Shown here: positions 54,049-64,000 of the stretch, in pieces
Layout of the letters: every line of letters starts with the position of its first letter
Numbering within the stretch: position 1 is the first letter of the stretch
NCBI GenBank assembly: GCA_033064195.1
Contig: JARBJD010000083.1
Location: forward strand, 1-64,000
DNA: 64,000 nucleotides
Direction of reading: 5' to 3'
Origin: Blattamonas nauphoetae
Taxonomy: Eukaryota; Preaxostyla; Oxymonadida
The notes under the pieces: model-generated
The model's database searches: none
Told to the model about the DNA's origin: nothing
The model's input: only the letters and a program-made list of their open reading frames with translations
Position numbers and translations under genes: made by a program

Positions 54049-57000
54049 TCTTACCAGTCGCTCCTCACAAACCTTAGCTCCCACTCCATTGAGATAAGGT
54101 CCATGAAGTGGCCCACAGGTCCTTTCAAAACAAATTGATCCAACTATCCCTGGTTTTTGGTTCATGCCACGCATTGAACACCAACGAATGATCCCTAATC
54201 ACATGCCTTTTGGCATCGTGCAAGTTATTATTCAAGAATTCAAGATTTTCGGTGACAGTGATTCAGTCGACTCTACCTTGGCTCCGAATCGTTTTATGAC
54301 ATCCGTCTCGCACACCACTCAATAATCCAGTACGCAATCAACATATCAGACTTCACCGAAAATGGAAACAGTCACTAGAAAGCACGAAACAGTGCTCACA
54401 ATGTCGGAGAAAGAATCATCAAGTTCATCTTCCTCAAGTGATTACAGGCATAGTGCATCTGCATACGACACTATTCAATGGAAGAAGAAATGCAACAAAG
54501 TTAACAGAAGCGAAGATATACCATATTTCACCGAAATATCTCCACCATCAAGATGAAGGTAACTCTCTGTGGGAACCCTCACATCGCGGGGAGTTATTCT
54601 AGAATTCATGGCTGATCGGTTGATAACATCCGAATGCGGAAATAAGCGGGCGGTACCCTTGAATTGAACTCTCACAGCTGTTGTTGCGAATGACGAGAAC
54701 TGTGACGTCTTACAGGTCCGGCTCACCATAGATACATCACTCAGCGCCTTTCTCAGTTGAGATGACAGCCGACAGACTCAAGAGATTCGAAGCAGGACAT
54801 TTTTCCATGTCGAAGTGACATCAAGCCTTTTCCACCCGTCTCTCAGATCTCATCAGTCTTGTGGGGCAGAGGCTCATTCTGGGAGATATTCGAGGCAGTT
54901 GCACATCTTCCGGTAACGTTCATGACATCACTACACCCTGAAGGAGTTCCCTGAGTCGCCCAACTCCTTGTCCGATGTACATGAGTGCAACCTCGTCATG
55001 TGGAACCCAAGTATCATCATATGTCAAGGATTAGTCAAGAATCGTCCTGTCTTCATAAAGGCGGTCCGTACATCGTATCTCTAGCCCAGTTGACAGTACA
55101 AGTTTTGCCAAGTATTTCATCGATAAGAATCATTACACTCGGTGTGACTCAGGAACTTAACCGTGGAATCATCAAATAGAAGTGGTGAACACCACCGAAA
55201 TTGGGATCGACCAGGCGAGGAAGGAGTTAATTGTCTTCATCCTCTGAACACCGTCCACATTCGGATGAGGGTGGTTTTGACGTTGACGAACAGGGTTACA
55301 AAGTGATGGGCAACGTCGAATACGTATTCAGCAGCATAAAATCGACGACACAGACGTCTGGGAGAGCACATCCTAACAGTTCTACAAGAATAGAATATAT
55401 TTCCGCAGACGACCAGACCCGGTTTGTTTATGATAGATGTGGGGTAAGCAACCACAAATCCTGTCGGGAAGGATTTGAGACAGGAATATCCCTAACCAAG
55501 GCGAATACGACTGACGCTTGTTTTAGTACATCGAAGTGGACTCGATGATGAGCTAAGAGGGAAGAACATCAAACTGATGCAGTTCTACAAGAATAGAACC
55601 AATTCGCGACGGATAACCCGATTCGCATTGTCCACAGCGTATTCACAGATCAACATGCCCATCTCCTAACCACCACCTCATCACCCTCTCCCCAAACACA
55701 AGTAGCTCTGTAGCGCTCATAAAGTTGTTTCCACTCCCCACATTACAGTTCAGACCAGCTTTTCTGCCTCCTAACCACCGCACAGAAACCGAGTGGAGTT
55801 TGGATGTCCCCTTCAACCCATCCGCCTTCCAACAGTCTTGAAACTATTCAACCCGCAGAATCACATGTTCCCTCTATCCTACTCTCGTCCGGGAACGTTC
55901 TTGGGGAACATGACGCAGAAGAACAATGTTAATCGTCGGAAGGAGCGTGAATTCCGAGAGGATGATAGAATCCAATCCACTCACTGTCGCTGAACAGGGA
56001 GACACATTCGGTGGAGTGAGTCAGAAGTCGTTGGAATCTCTCCGTTGTCAAGAGGCGGTTCAATCGTGCGAGATTCGGAGCAGAATGAATCGAAGAAGAG
56101 GAGGGAACAGTACAACCTCCGCATCAAGAATATCTCAGGTTCACAGTATCGTCATCAAAGTTTACGTCATCACTCAGCCAGGTCGAAGCAGTGAAGACCA
56201 ACAATGGGGATGGGGAGTCGTTGGTGTCTGCGAAGCCGTTGGAATTGGAAGAGCGAATGAAGCGAATCCAGAATTACGAATGGCCCTTTCTCTGTTCAAC
56301 GTGGAAGAGAAAGTCGACCAACTTCTCATCATCATTTGGAAGCTCTCTCTTCAGCGCGTTGAATCGTTCCACCATCCCGGCCAGCTCTATTCCAACGTTT
56401 GGCAAGCAGAACGACGAGCAGCAACTCCATCTTTATGCTCTTCAAATACATTCACAAGACCAGACTCCATCCAGTCATCTCCTCCCTTCCCCTAATTCAA
56501 CTCCATCCAGGATTGCGCCGAATATAGGCGAAGTAATGACACAAAACTTCTCTTCCGTTCATCCTCTAACCGTTCTCCTCGGGCGAGAACTTGGATTTAG
56601 GCGAGTGAACATCAAGGATTTTCCGGATGGAATGGTCCACGAACAGGTACCAGGAATGAAGATTGAGAAGCTCCGAGTCGAAGTCGTTGATGAAGGTGCG
56701 ACTGGAAGTATAAGAGATCCTTCCTCACTCTCACAGCTGCAGAATCGTTTCAACTGGAAGGGATACAAGCTTGCATTCGATGAAGCCTTCCACCACATCT
56801 CGAGTCGAACTAAACTCGATGGTTTATTCTAGAAATCATTGAGCGAAACGTTCTGGAAGCATGAAGGTCAGCAGAGATTCGCCAGGTGACGGGACTCCAG
56901 ACAATCGTCTATTTACGGAAACAAGCATCGAGACTCGGTCCCCCTTCAGCGCATGATAATGAACAAGACAATAGCGTTGAAGAGATCGGAGTTCAAACAA

Positions 57001-58334
57001 GAAGCAACCACTCAGTGATTGTGGATTTAGATCTTTCTTCAGATCGGCATCTCTTCTCTCTCACACGTCCACACCATCTCAATCAACAGTGTTGATCGTA
57101 TCCCAGCCCATGATGAGTTTATCCAGCGTCGCCCCTTGGCGATGACCACATTCATCCCATATCTTCTCTCTCTCGATATTCTCGTTCAGATCGTCCTCAG
57201 CAGACGACAGACTCTCCATTTCCTAATCTCGAGGTTCTCACTTAATCGACAGCCGTTCCCGCCAAGCAATCAACCGCGTGTCGCTTTGGCGCGCTTCTGC
57301 CACTCCACAGCACAAGACGAACGTGGCTGAATCTGGAAACGAGCGAAGCTCATTCATCGACGAACCAGTCATTATATCTCCGCATCCAAAGTATCATGGG
57401 TATCCATGGACGAATATTGAACGTGGTAGATGCACACGACCTCATCGGTCACCATTCAGTGTTTCAGATGGTCGTGATCCAACTCATGTCAGCGAAAGGG
57501 CACAAAGCCGCTCAACCGCCACATATCCTCTCTTCGCACGACACTTGCTGTTCGATGGCTGGTTTTCAGTTCTCGTCAACTTACTATTCGAATGTTGTGT
57601 CATCCACGAACAAGACGAGGGGAATACCGCAGGAGAACTCTCGTCAGCTCATCCAGAAACTTCTCGAAAACAAACTCAGTGCAACAAAGTGGGATGATCT
57701 CTCGCTTGAGATCCTTCCACTCGTAATTGGAATGCAGTTCGTCCGACAACTTCGTGAAGGTCACGACCTCGAAACGCAGCTTCTATTCCACCAGCAGCCA
57801 TCGGAAGATTACAACATCATCACGTCGATGATCGAATATCTGCATTATCTCTCCCAGTTCCTCACGAATGTCCTCAATCAGCGGTAGACTGAGAAGAATA
57901 CACTTTCCGATTGTCTGGGACGAGATAGGTCATGCATGTCACGATCTTCACGCGTGCCTTGACTGGAACCATCAACAAAGACTCACATATTGGCAGTCGA
58001 CACAGCTTTCCCTGTCTCGATTGATACTGCCACACCGTTCGAACTGTAAGTGAGTGGTCCAGCCTCGTCAGCCAAGTCGTATTTGGTTGTACACTGTCAG
58101 ATCCGTCACTGAATAAGGAGGGACCACACCAAATCACGATGACAGCCACGGATCGTGGAGTCACGGTCCAACAATGCAGTCATCATGTTCCACATCGATG
58201 GGTGATTCACTCAACAGATATGCCTTTTCATTTTATTCAACTCTCTGTTTCGTCTGTTCGTTCGATAGTAATCGCTGTTCTGTTCAACTCTCAATGGAGT
58301 GGGAGCTAAGGTTTGTGAGGAGCGACTGGTAAGA
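54049..58334. mobile_element. 4.3-kb inverted-repeat element X, cargo unclassified
   Basis: The ends are inverted over about 45 bp: left TCTTACCAGTCGCTCCTCAC, right GTGAGGAGCGACTGGTAAGA. A 6-bp direct repeat GAGCTC flanks it (54043-54048 and 58335-58340). Inner plus-strand frames include 56191-56832 and 57396-57887, both of coding-like composition but unrecognised, with several interruptions elsewhere. No transposase, integrase, polymerase or capsid gene was recognised, so the family stays open. It splits long helical-repeat copy 3 together with the small element Y. Confidence 0.7.
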
Positions 58335-58341
58335 GAGCTCC

Positions 58342-58608
58342 TCTTACACAAACCGAAGCTCCCACGAGTTTCCCAACCTGTCATCCTGATTTGCCCGGCC
58401 CCTGTTGCCTTTGCTCCCATTCCCGTCGCGCAAGCGGCAGTTTCTTCGATCATTGGTACGCCCTGATTGAAGAAAAAGAAGTGATATTGCTTATAAATGT
58501 AATTAAATTGGATCATTATTATTGTTGAATTACCATTTGTCCCTCAGGACCTGTGGGCCACTTCATGGACCTTATCTCAATGGAGTGGGAGCTTCGGTTT
58601 GTGTAAGA
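58342..58608. mobile_element. 267-bp MITE Y, relative of X
   Basis: The left end TCTTACACAAACCGAAGCTC and right end GAGCTTCGGTTTGTGTAAGA are inverted copies. The last 60 bp of Y (from GGACCTGTGGGCCACTTCAT) match the inverted left end of X, so Y is a short derivative of the same family. It abuts X with a 7-bp spacer that includes the GAGCTC repeat. A clear target duplication for Y was not found. Confidence 0.7.
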
Positions 58609-60895
58609 AGACTTCTTCCTCTGATTTAGCTTTCCTCTCGCATCGCATGTTCGTGTCTTCTCTTCGAGAGATTCTGGAAGACGTTCAAAATCAGGCTGTG
58701 AGCTCTCCGAACTCTGAATCTGAGATCGCGTGGACTCACTCGAACCTCTCTTCGTCGTTGTCGCTGTCTCGTTCAGGCTCGTCCATCCCATTCGACACCG
58801 ACCAACAATTCTTTACATCAGTGAATGAACGTCCACCATCACCGCCACACTCATCACTCTCATTCTTTGGATCGGAAAGTGGAAGTGGGATACCAAATGC
58901 AACTCGTTCAGAGTCAACTGGCACTGGATCTTCGCAGTGGACGAACAGGACACAGATGTCGTCGAAAGAGCGACTTTTTGTTGTGGAGACGATCCACTCC
59001 ATTCTGAGCAAACAGACGGATTCTGACCGAACCCCTTCCACACTGGCTGCTCGATCATTGCCCGTTCATCCTCTCCAAACGCTCTCCCACTCCCCTCCCT
59101 TCTTCTCTTCGTCAATCTTCGACGCCGATGATGCATCCCTCACTGACATCCTTGGCCAGCTTGCCCAAATTGCTAGGCAAGAACAAACAGCAGACTGTTT
59201 TGAACGATCTCAACCATTCGTGGATGGGCTCGTGAGCTGTCTGGGATCAACAAACAAAAGTCTTTCAAATCGTGCTCGTCTTGTCCTGTCACATCAGTTG
59301 CCACTCTTCCTTCCATTTCTTCTCCCTCACATCAATTCTCTCGCAAAAACTTTCTCGGAAGGCACGTACGATGAGAGAATACTCGCTATTCGAGTGATGG
59401 GACACGCTGTTCGAGAAGGGAACACATTCGACTGGTTCTCAGAGCCACTCATTCACCAGATATGCCGAACCACTTTTGTGGATCCATTTGCTTTCATCGA
59501 TGCATTCTTCATTCTCTTAAGCCCGAAACACTCTCAATTGTCTGAACCTCACTCCCCCACTCTCGTCCAATCGTTTGAGATATTCGTGAAAAACTCGTTT
59601 AGTTTCGCTTCCAATCTTTGGGAAAACCAGGTTACGAAACTCGAGCCTTTCAGGCCTCTCCGAAACATCTTTCTCAGCTTGTTCGTGTTCCACACGTTCA
59701 CTTCATCTCGTCGTAAACAAAAACGATATTCAGAAGAAGTTGTGGAACTCCTCTTCCAACCAATCTATCTTAACCTTGACCTCCGATTTCTGCATTACTC
59801 ACCGATTCTGTTTATTCAGACGTTCCCATTCGACCTAATGATCGAGCGACTCATTCGCTCCTGTCAGTTTGAAGATGTCCTGAAAGGTTTTCGCTGGTGG
59901 TTGTCACTTATTGAGCGACATCCATTCCCTCTGCGTGATCTCTTCTCCACACTCCATCCGTTCTTCATTCGTGGTTTCCACCAAATCCTTCTCTCCTCAC
60001 CACATCCCTCCTCGCCTGAAGCGGATTGGTTGTCCGAATCGTCCACATCCGATCATGATCTCTTGCTACGATTCACGATGTCAGAAAATGATTCGCTTCT
60101 GCCGCATCTGTTCCCCGTTGAGAATCTCCTCACACTCCGCGCTCAGATCCTCTCTGCCAATCGATGGAGTGACTATTCGTCTATGATCGACTTGCATCTG
60201 TTCGATTTCTCCTTCTTCACTCCGTTTGGCGAGTGCGCTGCTCTCCGCTCTATCTTCTCCATTCTGTGCCAACCTGGCCTTCCAACCGACATCTTCCAGT
60301 TGGAGTCCATTGCCATGGTTTCATTTCACTCGATCCCTCTCTTCTTTGACAGCCCGCTTCTTGCCTTCGTTCAGACTTTCCATCCTCCCAGTCACAACTC
60401 TCACGAAGAAGTTCGATGGATCTTTGAGATGATGACAGTGACATCTGATCGTTTTAGCGTTCACCCTTCGTGGACAGAGACAACTGCTCTCAACAGTCGA
60501 AACAGCTTGTTCCAAATGCATCACGCTCCTCGCTTCGTTTGGAAATGGCTCAGGCCTGTCCATTTAAAGACCGCTCTGAAGAATCTCATGTTTACTATTT
60601 TCGTTGTTCATCATCTTCTTCTTGTTTCAGGTCGTTCTCGCCTGTTCAGGTATCGCTGGCGTTGCTGACTCTTTCTCGAGCGGTTGATGGTTCCCAACAA
60701 GCATGCCACTGGTTGGTTCGTTACAATGCAATTGATGTTGTTGTGGAGAGTGTGCGTCGATCTCGCTTCTTGGAAGACTACGAACATGGATGTGCAATTA
60801 TCTGTGCGCATCTTCGGTGGACAGTCGAGATTAGAAGAATGTTTGACATGACGTACTTCAACTTCTCTCCTCTCGTGGTCAGCACACGGGGATGA
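58609..60895 (+). CDS. Long helical-repeat protein (copy 3), 3' part
   Basis: This resumes after element Y with SSSDLAFLSHRMFVSSLREI (TDLSFLQSRCLRSAILSLQ in copy 2) and stays open to 60589. It keeps the family marks: IFDADDASLTDILGQL, PFDLMIERLIRS, TPFGECAALRSIFSIL, SIPLFFDSPLL. A 41-nt intron (60590-60630), phase 2, leads to the last exon with SFSPVQVSLALLTLSRAVDG and the C-terminal RSRFLEDYEHGCAIICAHL. The whole protein would be about 1190 residues. The stop is at 60893-60895. Confidence 0.8.
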
Positions 60896-61195
60896 ATTTA
60901 GAGACGGTGTCAGTTGGGAAAAGGTGGATGATCATCGTCTAACCGTCATGTCGCGACGAGCCAAACATGATGTGGATACAAACCATCAGGAAATCACGAA
61001 CAAGAAAGCACTCTCATTCCGTCTTCATTCTCCGTGAATTTTGTCTAACATCAGATAATAGAGAAGAGAGTCGAGGATGAGATGAATGCTAGTGGTAATT
61101 TGAAATGAAAAAGGATGAGTCGAGAGAGACCGAGTTTTATTGCTTCAAACATCGCAGTAGTAGAGTGTTCAGTCTCGATCTGGTAAGACTCATTG

Positions 61196-63300
61196 TCATT
61201 TCAATTGTTTAAGTCCCAACACTTCAATTTCTGCATACTGATCGTGTGTTGAGATTCCGAGGCAGAGAGGAGAAGGGATGTCGGTGAAGAACCCAGGCTG
61301 TTCCTCATCGTCCACAATCAGTCGAGCTTCTCTCGTCGACATGTTCACTCGAATGGCTGCTGTCTGCCCAACTCGATCCCACTTCTTGTTTGTTCCTGCT
61401 GGCTTGAATTCTTTGCCTTTCCACAACCCACCCGTCCAGAGAGTGAATTCACCACAATTATGACTATGAAAACCTCCACAACTCTTTTTGATGAAATCCT
61501 TCGGTAATGGATGTGTGAGGAAGCCAAGTTCTGAAAAGATGAAGTGGACGAGAAACATACTCACTTTCGGATTCTCCTGTATGATTCCAATTGTGAGTTC
61601 CCATTCTCCCTCTTTGATCGGAAATGTGTATGCTGTTCTCCACTCTGACGCCTTTTCGAGTTTGATTGTTTGCTTGAGAGTGGTTGGAGAGAGTTCGTGA
61701 CCAGTGTTGTCGAGTGTTTGAAGAGATTTTGTTCCAACCCATTCTTTTTCTTCACTCTTCTCCTTCCCTTCTTCCGTTTCTCCAACTTTTTGTCGAGTTC
61801 TCTTCACTTCATCTGACACCTTCTCTTTGCCTTTTTCTGTCGCTTCTTGCCTTCTCTCAAACATCTGTATTCGCGCACTCAGACCTCCCTCATTCGCAAT
61901 GCGAACTTTCGGAAGCTGAGCCTGAGTTGGATTCTCTTCATCTGCCTTCCGTTGGATCGGTTTTGGTTTCTGTTGTTCCACTTTGACTCGTTCCTTTTCT
62001 GCCTTCTTCTTCTCTTCTTCCTTTTTCACGCGATCTGCATCTGCTTTCCTCTTCTCGTCTTCCACCTTCTTTTGTTCCATTTCTGCCTTCTTCTTCTCTT
62101 CTTCCTTTTTCACGCGATCTGCATCTGCTTTCCTCTTCTCGTCTTCCACCTTCTTTTGTTCCATTTCTGCCTTCTTCTTCTCTTCTTCCTTTTTCACGCG
62201 ATCTGCATCTGCTTTCCTCTTCTCGTCTTCCACCTTCTTTTGTTCCATTTCTGCCTTCTTCTTCTCTTCTTCCATCTTCGCTCTTTCTGTTTCTGTGATC
62301 TTCTTCTCTTCTTTCAACTCCTCTCGACGAGTATTGTGTTCCTCTTCTTCTGTCTGGGCTTCGTCACTTCGGAGACGATCTGTTTCAATCTCCGTACTTT
62401 CCTTCGCCTTCTTCAATTCATCCAATTCGCTCTGCAAATCAGCAATTCTCGCTTCATATTCTATGCGTTGTGCTTCTTCTTTTTCTGCTCCCACGCCTGC
62501 TTGTCTCATTTTCGCAATCCACATTTTTGTCTTTTCACGAGCCTTCCTGTTGGCGTCTCTGTTGGTTTCGTCACTTGGAGTGAAATATCCTTGCATCGCT
62601 CTCTCAGCTCGTTCTTCCGCCCAAATTTGATTCTCAATTGTTTTAATATCCTCCAAAGCTTGTTCCAGGTGATATTTAACATGGTCATCACTATTCGCTG
62701 TTGAGAGAAGGAGGAGATCGGTGATTTGTTCGATCTTCCATCCCGAATGTTGTTTTGGCGAGAGGCAACTGAGTGCAAATGATAATGTCTCGGTGGTGAT
62801 AAAATGCGAGGGGAAAGCTGGATCGTACTGGATTTGTATTTGGAACCAATCTTTCAGGAATTCCGATGTTTGATTCGGTGACGCCTTATAAATTCCAAAA
62901 AAAGAGAAAAACAGACGCAAAATAGGATGAAGAGCATGTTGATGGGATCTTTTGGGTTTTGAGGAATAAAATCGTCTGGAAGTCCTCCGACAACATTTTT
63001 GATTGTTTGGAGACCGTGATACTGAAGCAAAGGATGAAATTCGGTGGAAAATCACACATAGAGATAAATAAACAAGAAAAATTCCTCAAATTGTTTTGAG
63101 AGAAGAGACAAACCGTAACAGATGGATCTGAGCTCAGCGTGATCAAGTTGCACACGATGAAGAATCCATTCAAAGTAACAAAGTGTTGAGAATTGGTTTG
63201 AGCTGCACGGAATGCCCAATGAATGGTAGTTAAACGACACACAGTCGAGAACGAGAGATGAAAGTTGAAAAAGAGAGTCGGATTGTTCTGACGTATTCAT
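61196..63300 (-). CDS. SPRY-like / coiled-coil protein
   Basis: Start ATG 63300 (MNTSEQSDSLFQL). A helical N-terminal region is spliced by a 36-nt intron (63022-63057, joining FIYLY to YHGLQTIKNVVGG) and a 32-nt intron (62885-62916, joining LFILFC to ASPNQTSEFL). A long coiled coil follows, including three perfect 84-bp repeats (28-residue unit KKAEMEQKKVEDEKRKADAD...) at about 62013-62264. The C-terminal SPRY-like domain has the usual 30-nt intron (61531-61560) and the block VGQTAAIRVNMSTREARLIV, FFTDIPSPLCLGI. Product about 690 residues. The coiled coil suggests an oligomeric scaffold. Confidence 0.8.
62013..62264. repeat. Three 84-bp coding repeats in the coiled coil
   Basis: Three head-to-tail copies, identical by eye, encode a 28-residue (four-heptad) unit of the coiled coil. 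Because 84 is a multiple of three and 28 of seven, gain or loss of units keeps both frame and heptad register. Confidence 0.85.
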
Positions 63301-63650
63301 CTGGTCCAAATGAAGGTACTGCGCAATTTCCTGTGAATATAGGAGATGGAACGACGAAAAAATGGAAGATTATGGATAATTAACAGGAGACGACAAGAAT
63401 GAGGTGAATGACGATGAATGAATCAGAAACATGTGCAGACAGTGTACGGATCTGGTGTGTTGGAGGATTGGGGGGTTGTAGTCATGGAACAAAAATGGTG
63501 CTGATGAGGTGGGAGAGTGTCTCGAAGATGAAATGGGCAAGTCTGATAAAATTAAGTTATGGGACCGACAAACAAACGAGTAGGGAATTAATCGTACGAA
63601 AGCTTGTGAAACTGAAAAAGAGAGAAGAAATAGTCCCTTGATTTTAGATA
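63301..63650. other. No supported gene
   Basis: Purine-rich spacer. A plus frame at 63408-63641 might be a degraded upstream exon of the kinase fragment that follows, but no motif supports this. Confidence 0.25.
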
Positions 63651-63652
63651 TC

Positions 63653-63846
63653 AGCAGTTTTTAGTCTTGGTCTGGTCTTGTGGGAGATTGAGACTGGTTC
63701 TGTGCCTTACGGGGAACTAGATGCGGTGAACGCGTCACGGCAGATCGTGGCAGGGACACTTCCGCGAATGGATTTTGTGAGAAACTCGGAAATGAGTGAA
63801 TTGATTCGCGACTGTCTTGGAATGAATCCGAAAGAGCGGTTAAGTA
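63653..63846 (+). pseudogene. Protein kinase C-lobe fragment
   Basis: After an acceptor-like TTAGATATCAG the frame reads AVFSLGLVLWEIETGSVPYG, then DAVNASRQIVAGTLPRM and IRDCLGMNPKERLSI. These are helix F to helix I of an eukaryotic protein kinase, including the conserved Arg of subdomain XI. The catalytic loop and N-lobe are missing upstream. The frame is cut at 63846 by repeat-bearing sequence, probably the edge of another element. A relic of the same kinase/beta-helix family as at 5 kb is likely. Confidence 0.65.
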
Positions 63847-63849
63847 TAG

Positions 63850-63935
63850 GCGCAGATCCGATTTTGGCTACGCGCAGATCTAAAAAATCGGATACGCGCA
63901 GATCCAAATGGATACGCGCAGATCCAAAAGGATCG
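63850..63935. repeat. Short CGCGCAGATCC tandem repeats
   Basis: Four to five copies of (TA/ATA)CGCGCAGATCYAAA at about 17-24 bp spacing start exactly where the kinase frame breaks. The first is GGCGCAGATCC. They look like subterminal repeats of a transposon that continues, or ended, near here. Confidence 0.6.
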
Positions 63936-64000
63936 TTGATTGTTTTGTGCTTACCATATCCGATTCATGTCATTTCACTCTGAATGCTCACAATTCATTT

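Noticed and set aside
53996-54097. C-terminal extension SRSSQTLAPTPLR of the copy-3 gene
   Set aside because: These residues come from the inverted-repeat end of element X, not from the host gene. The same bases appear inverted at 58290-58334.
54049-58334. Virus-like or Polinton-type element
   Set aside because: The 6-bp duplication and inverted ends would allow it, but no capsid, polymerase, integrase or packaging gene is recognisable, and the length is short for that class.
1-64000. tRNA and other RNA genes
   Set aside because: No convincing B-box plus cloverleaf was seen on either strand by eye. A covariance-model scan would be needed to exclude them.

Overview
The window looks like nuclear DNA of a unicellular eukaryote with a compact genome, standard stop codons and very small spliceosomal introns. 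From memory of the families, not from any search, the gene content points to an oxymonad flagellate (Preaxostyla), most like Blattamonas. The evidence is a large expansion of helical-repeat (ARM/HEAT-like) proteins, SPRY-like proteins with coiled coils, and remains of a beta-helix / protein-kinase receptor family. No tRNA, rRNA, CRISPR, capsid, reverse transcriptase or viral polymerase gene was recognised.

Layout. Positions 1-9.6 kb hold mostly decayed material: a DNA-transposase relic, a 32-bp minisatellite, a kinase relic on the minus strand, and beta-helix and helical-repeat fragments. Positions 9.6-13.4 kb hold a GC-richer minus-strand gene that looks conserved. Positions 13.9-38.6 kb hold helical-repeat genes on both strands: short ones of about 350-400 residues (13954, 15241, 17137, 19222, 33604, 36123, 37515) and long ones of about 1000-1200 residues (20783-28905, 30123-33443, and later 52662-60895). 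Three SPRY-like coiled-coil genes lie at 38865-41852, 49093-52351 and 61196-63300. An RNA-binding (RRM) gene and a transposase gene lie at 44.8-48.0 kb. A kinase C-lobe fragment closes the window.

Two themes stand out. First, introns are tiny: frame-consistent GT-AG introns range from 26 to about 62 nt. A 30-nt intron sits at the same place in all five SPRY-like domains that span the site, and one of them carries an in-frame stop. Second, many otherwise open host coding exons are split by inverted-repeat elements of different families: a mariner with 354-bp inverted repeats, a 1344-bp element with a 9-bp target duplication, a 523-bp and a 447-bp MITE, and two composites containing 4.0-kb and 4.3-kb elements. 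In four cases removing the element plus one target-site copy restores the host reading frame exactly. This suggests either a recent burst (possibly one allele among several) or loss of the insertions before translation. The sequence alone cannot decide between these.

The helical-repeat and SPRY/coiled-coil genes appear to be lineage-expanded scaffold proteins of unknown cellular role. Nothing here is an operon, and neighbours share family, not pathway.
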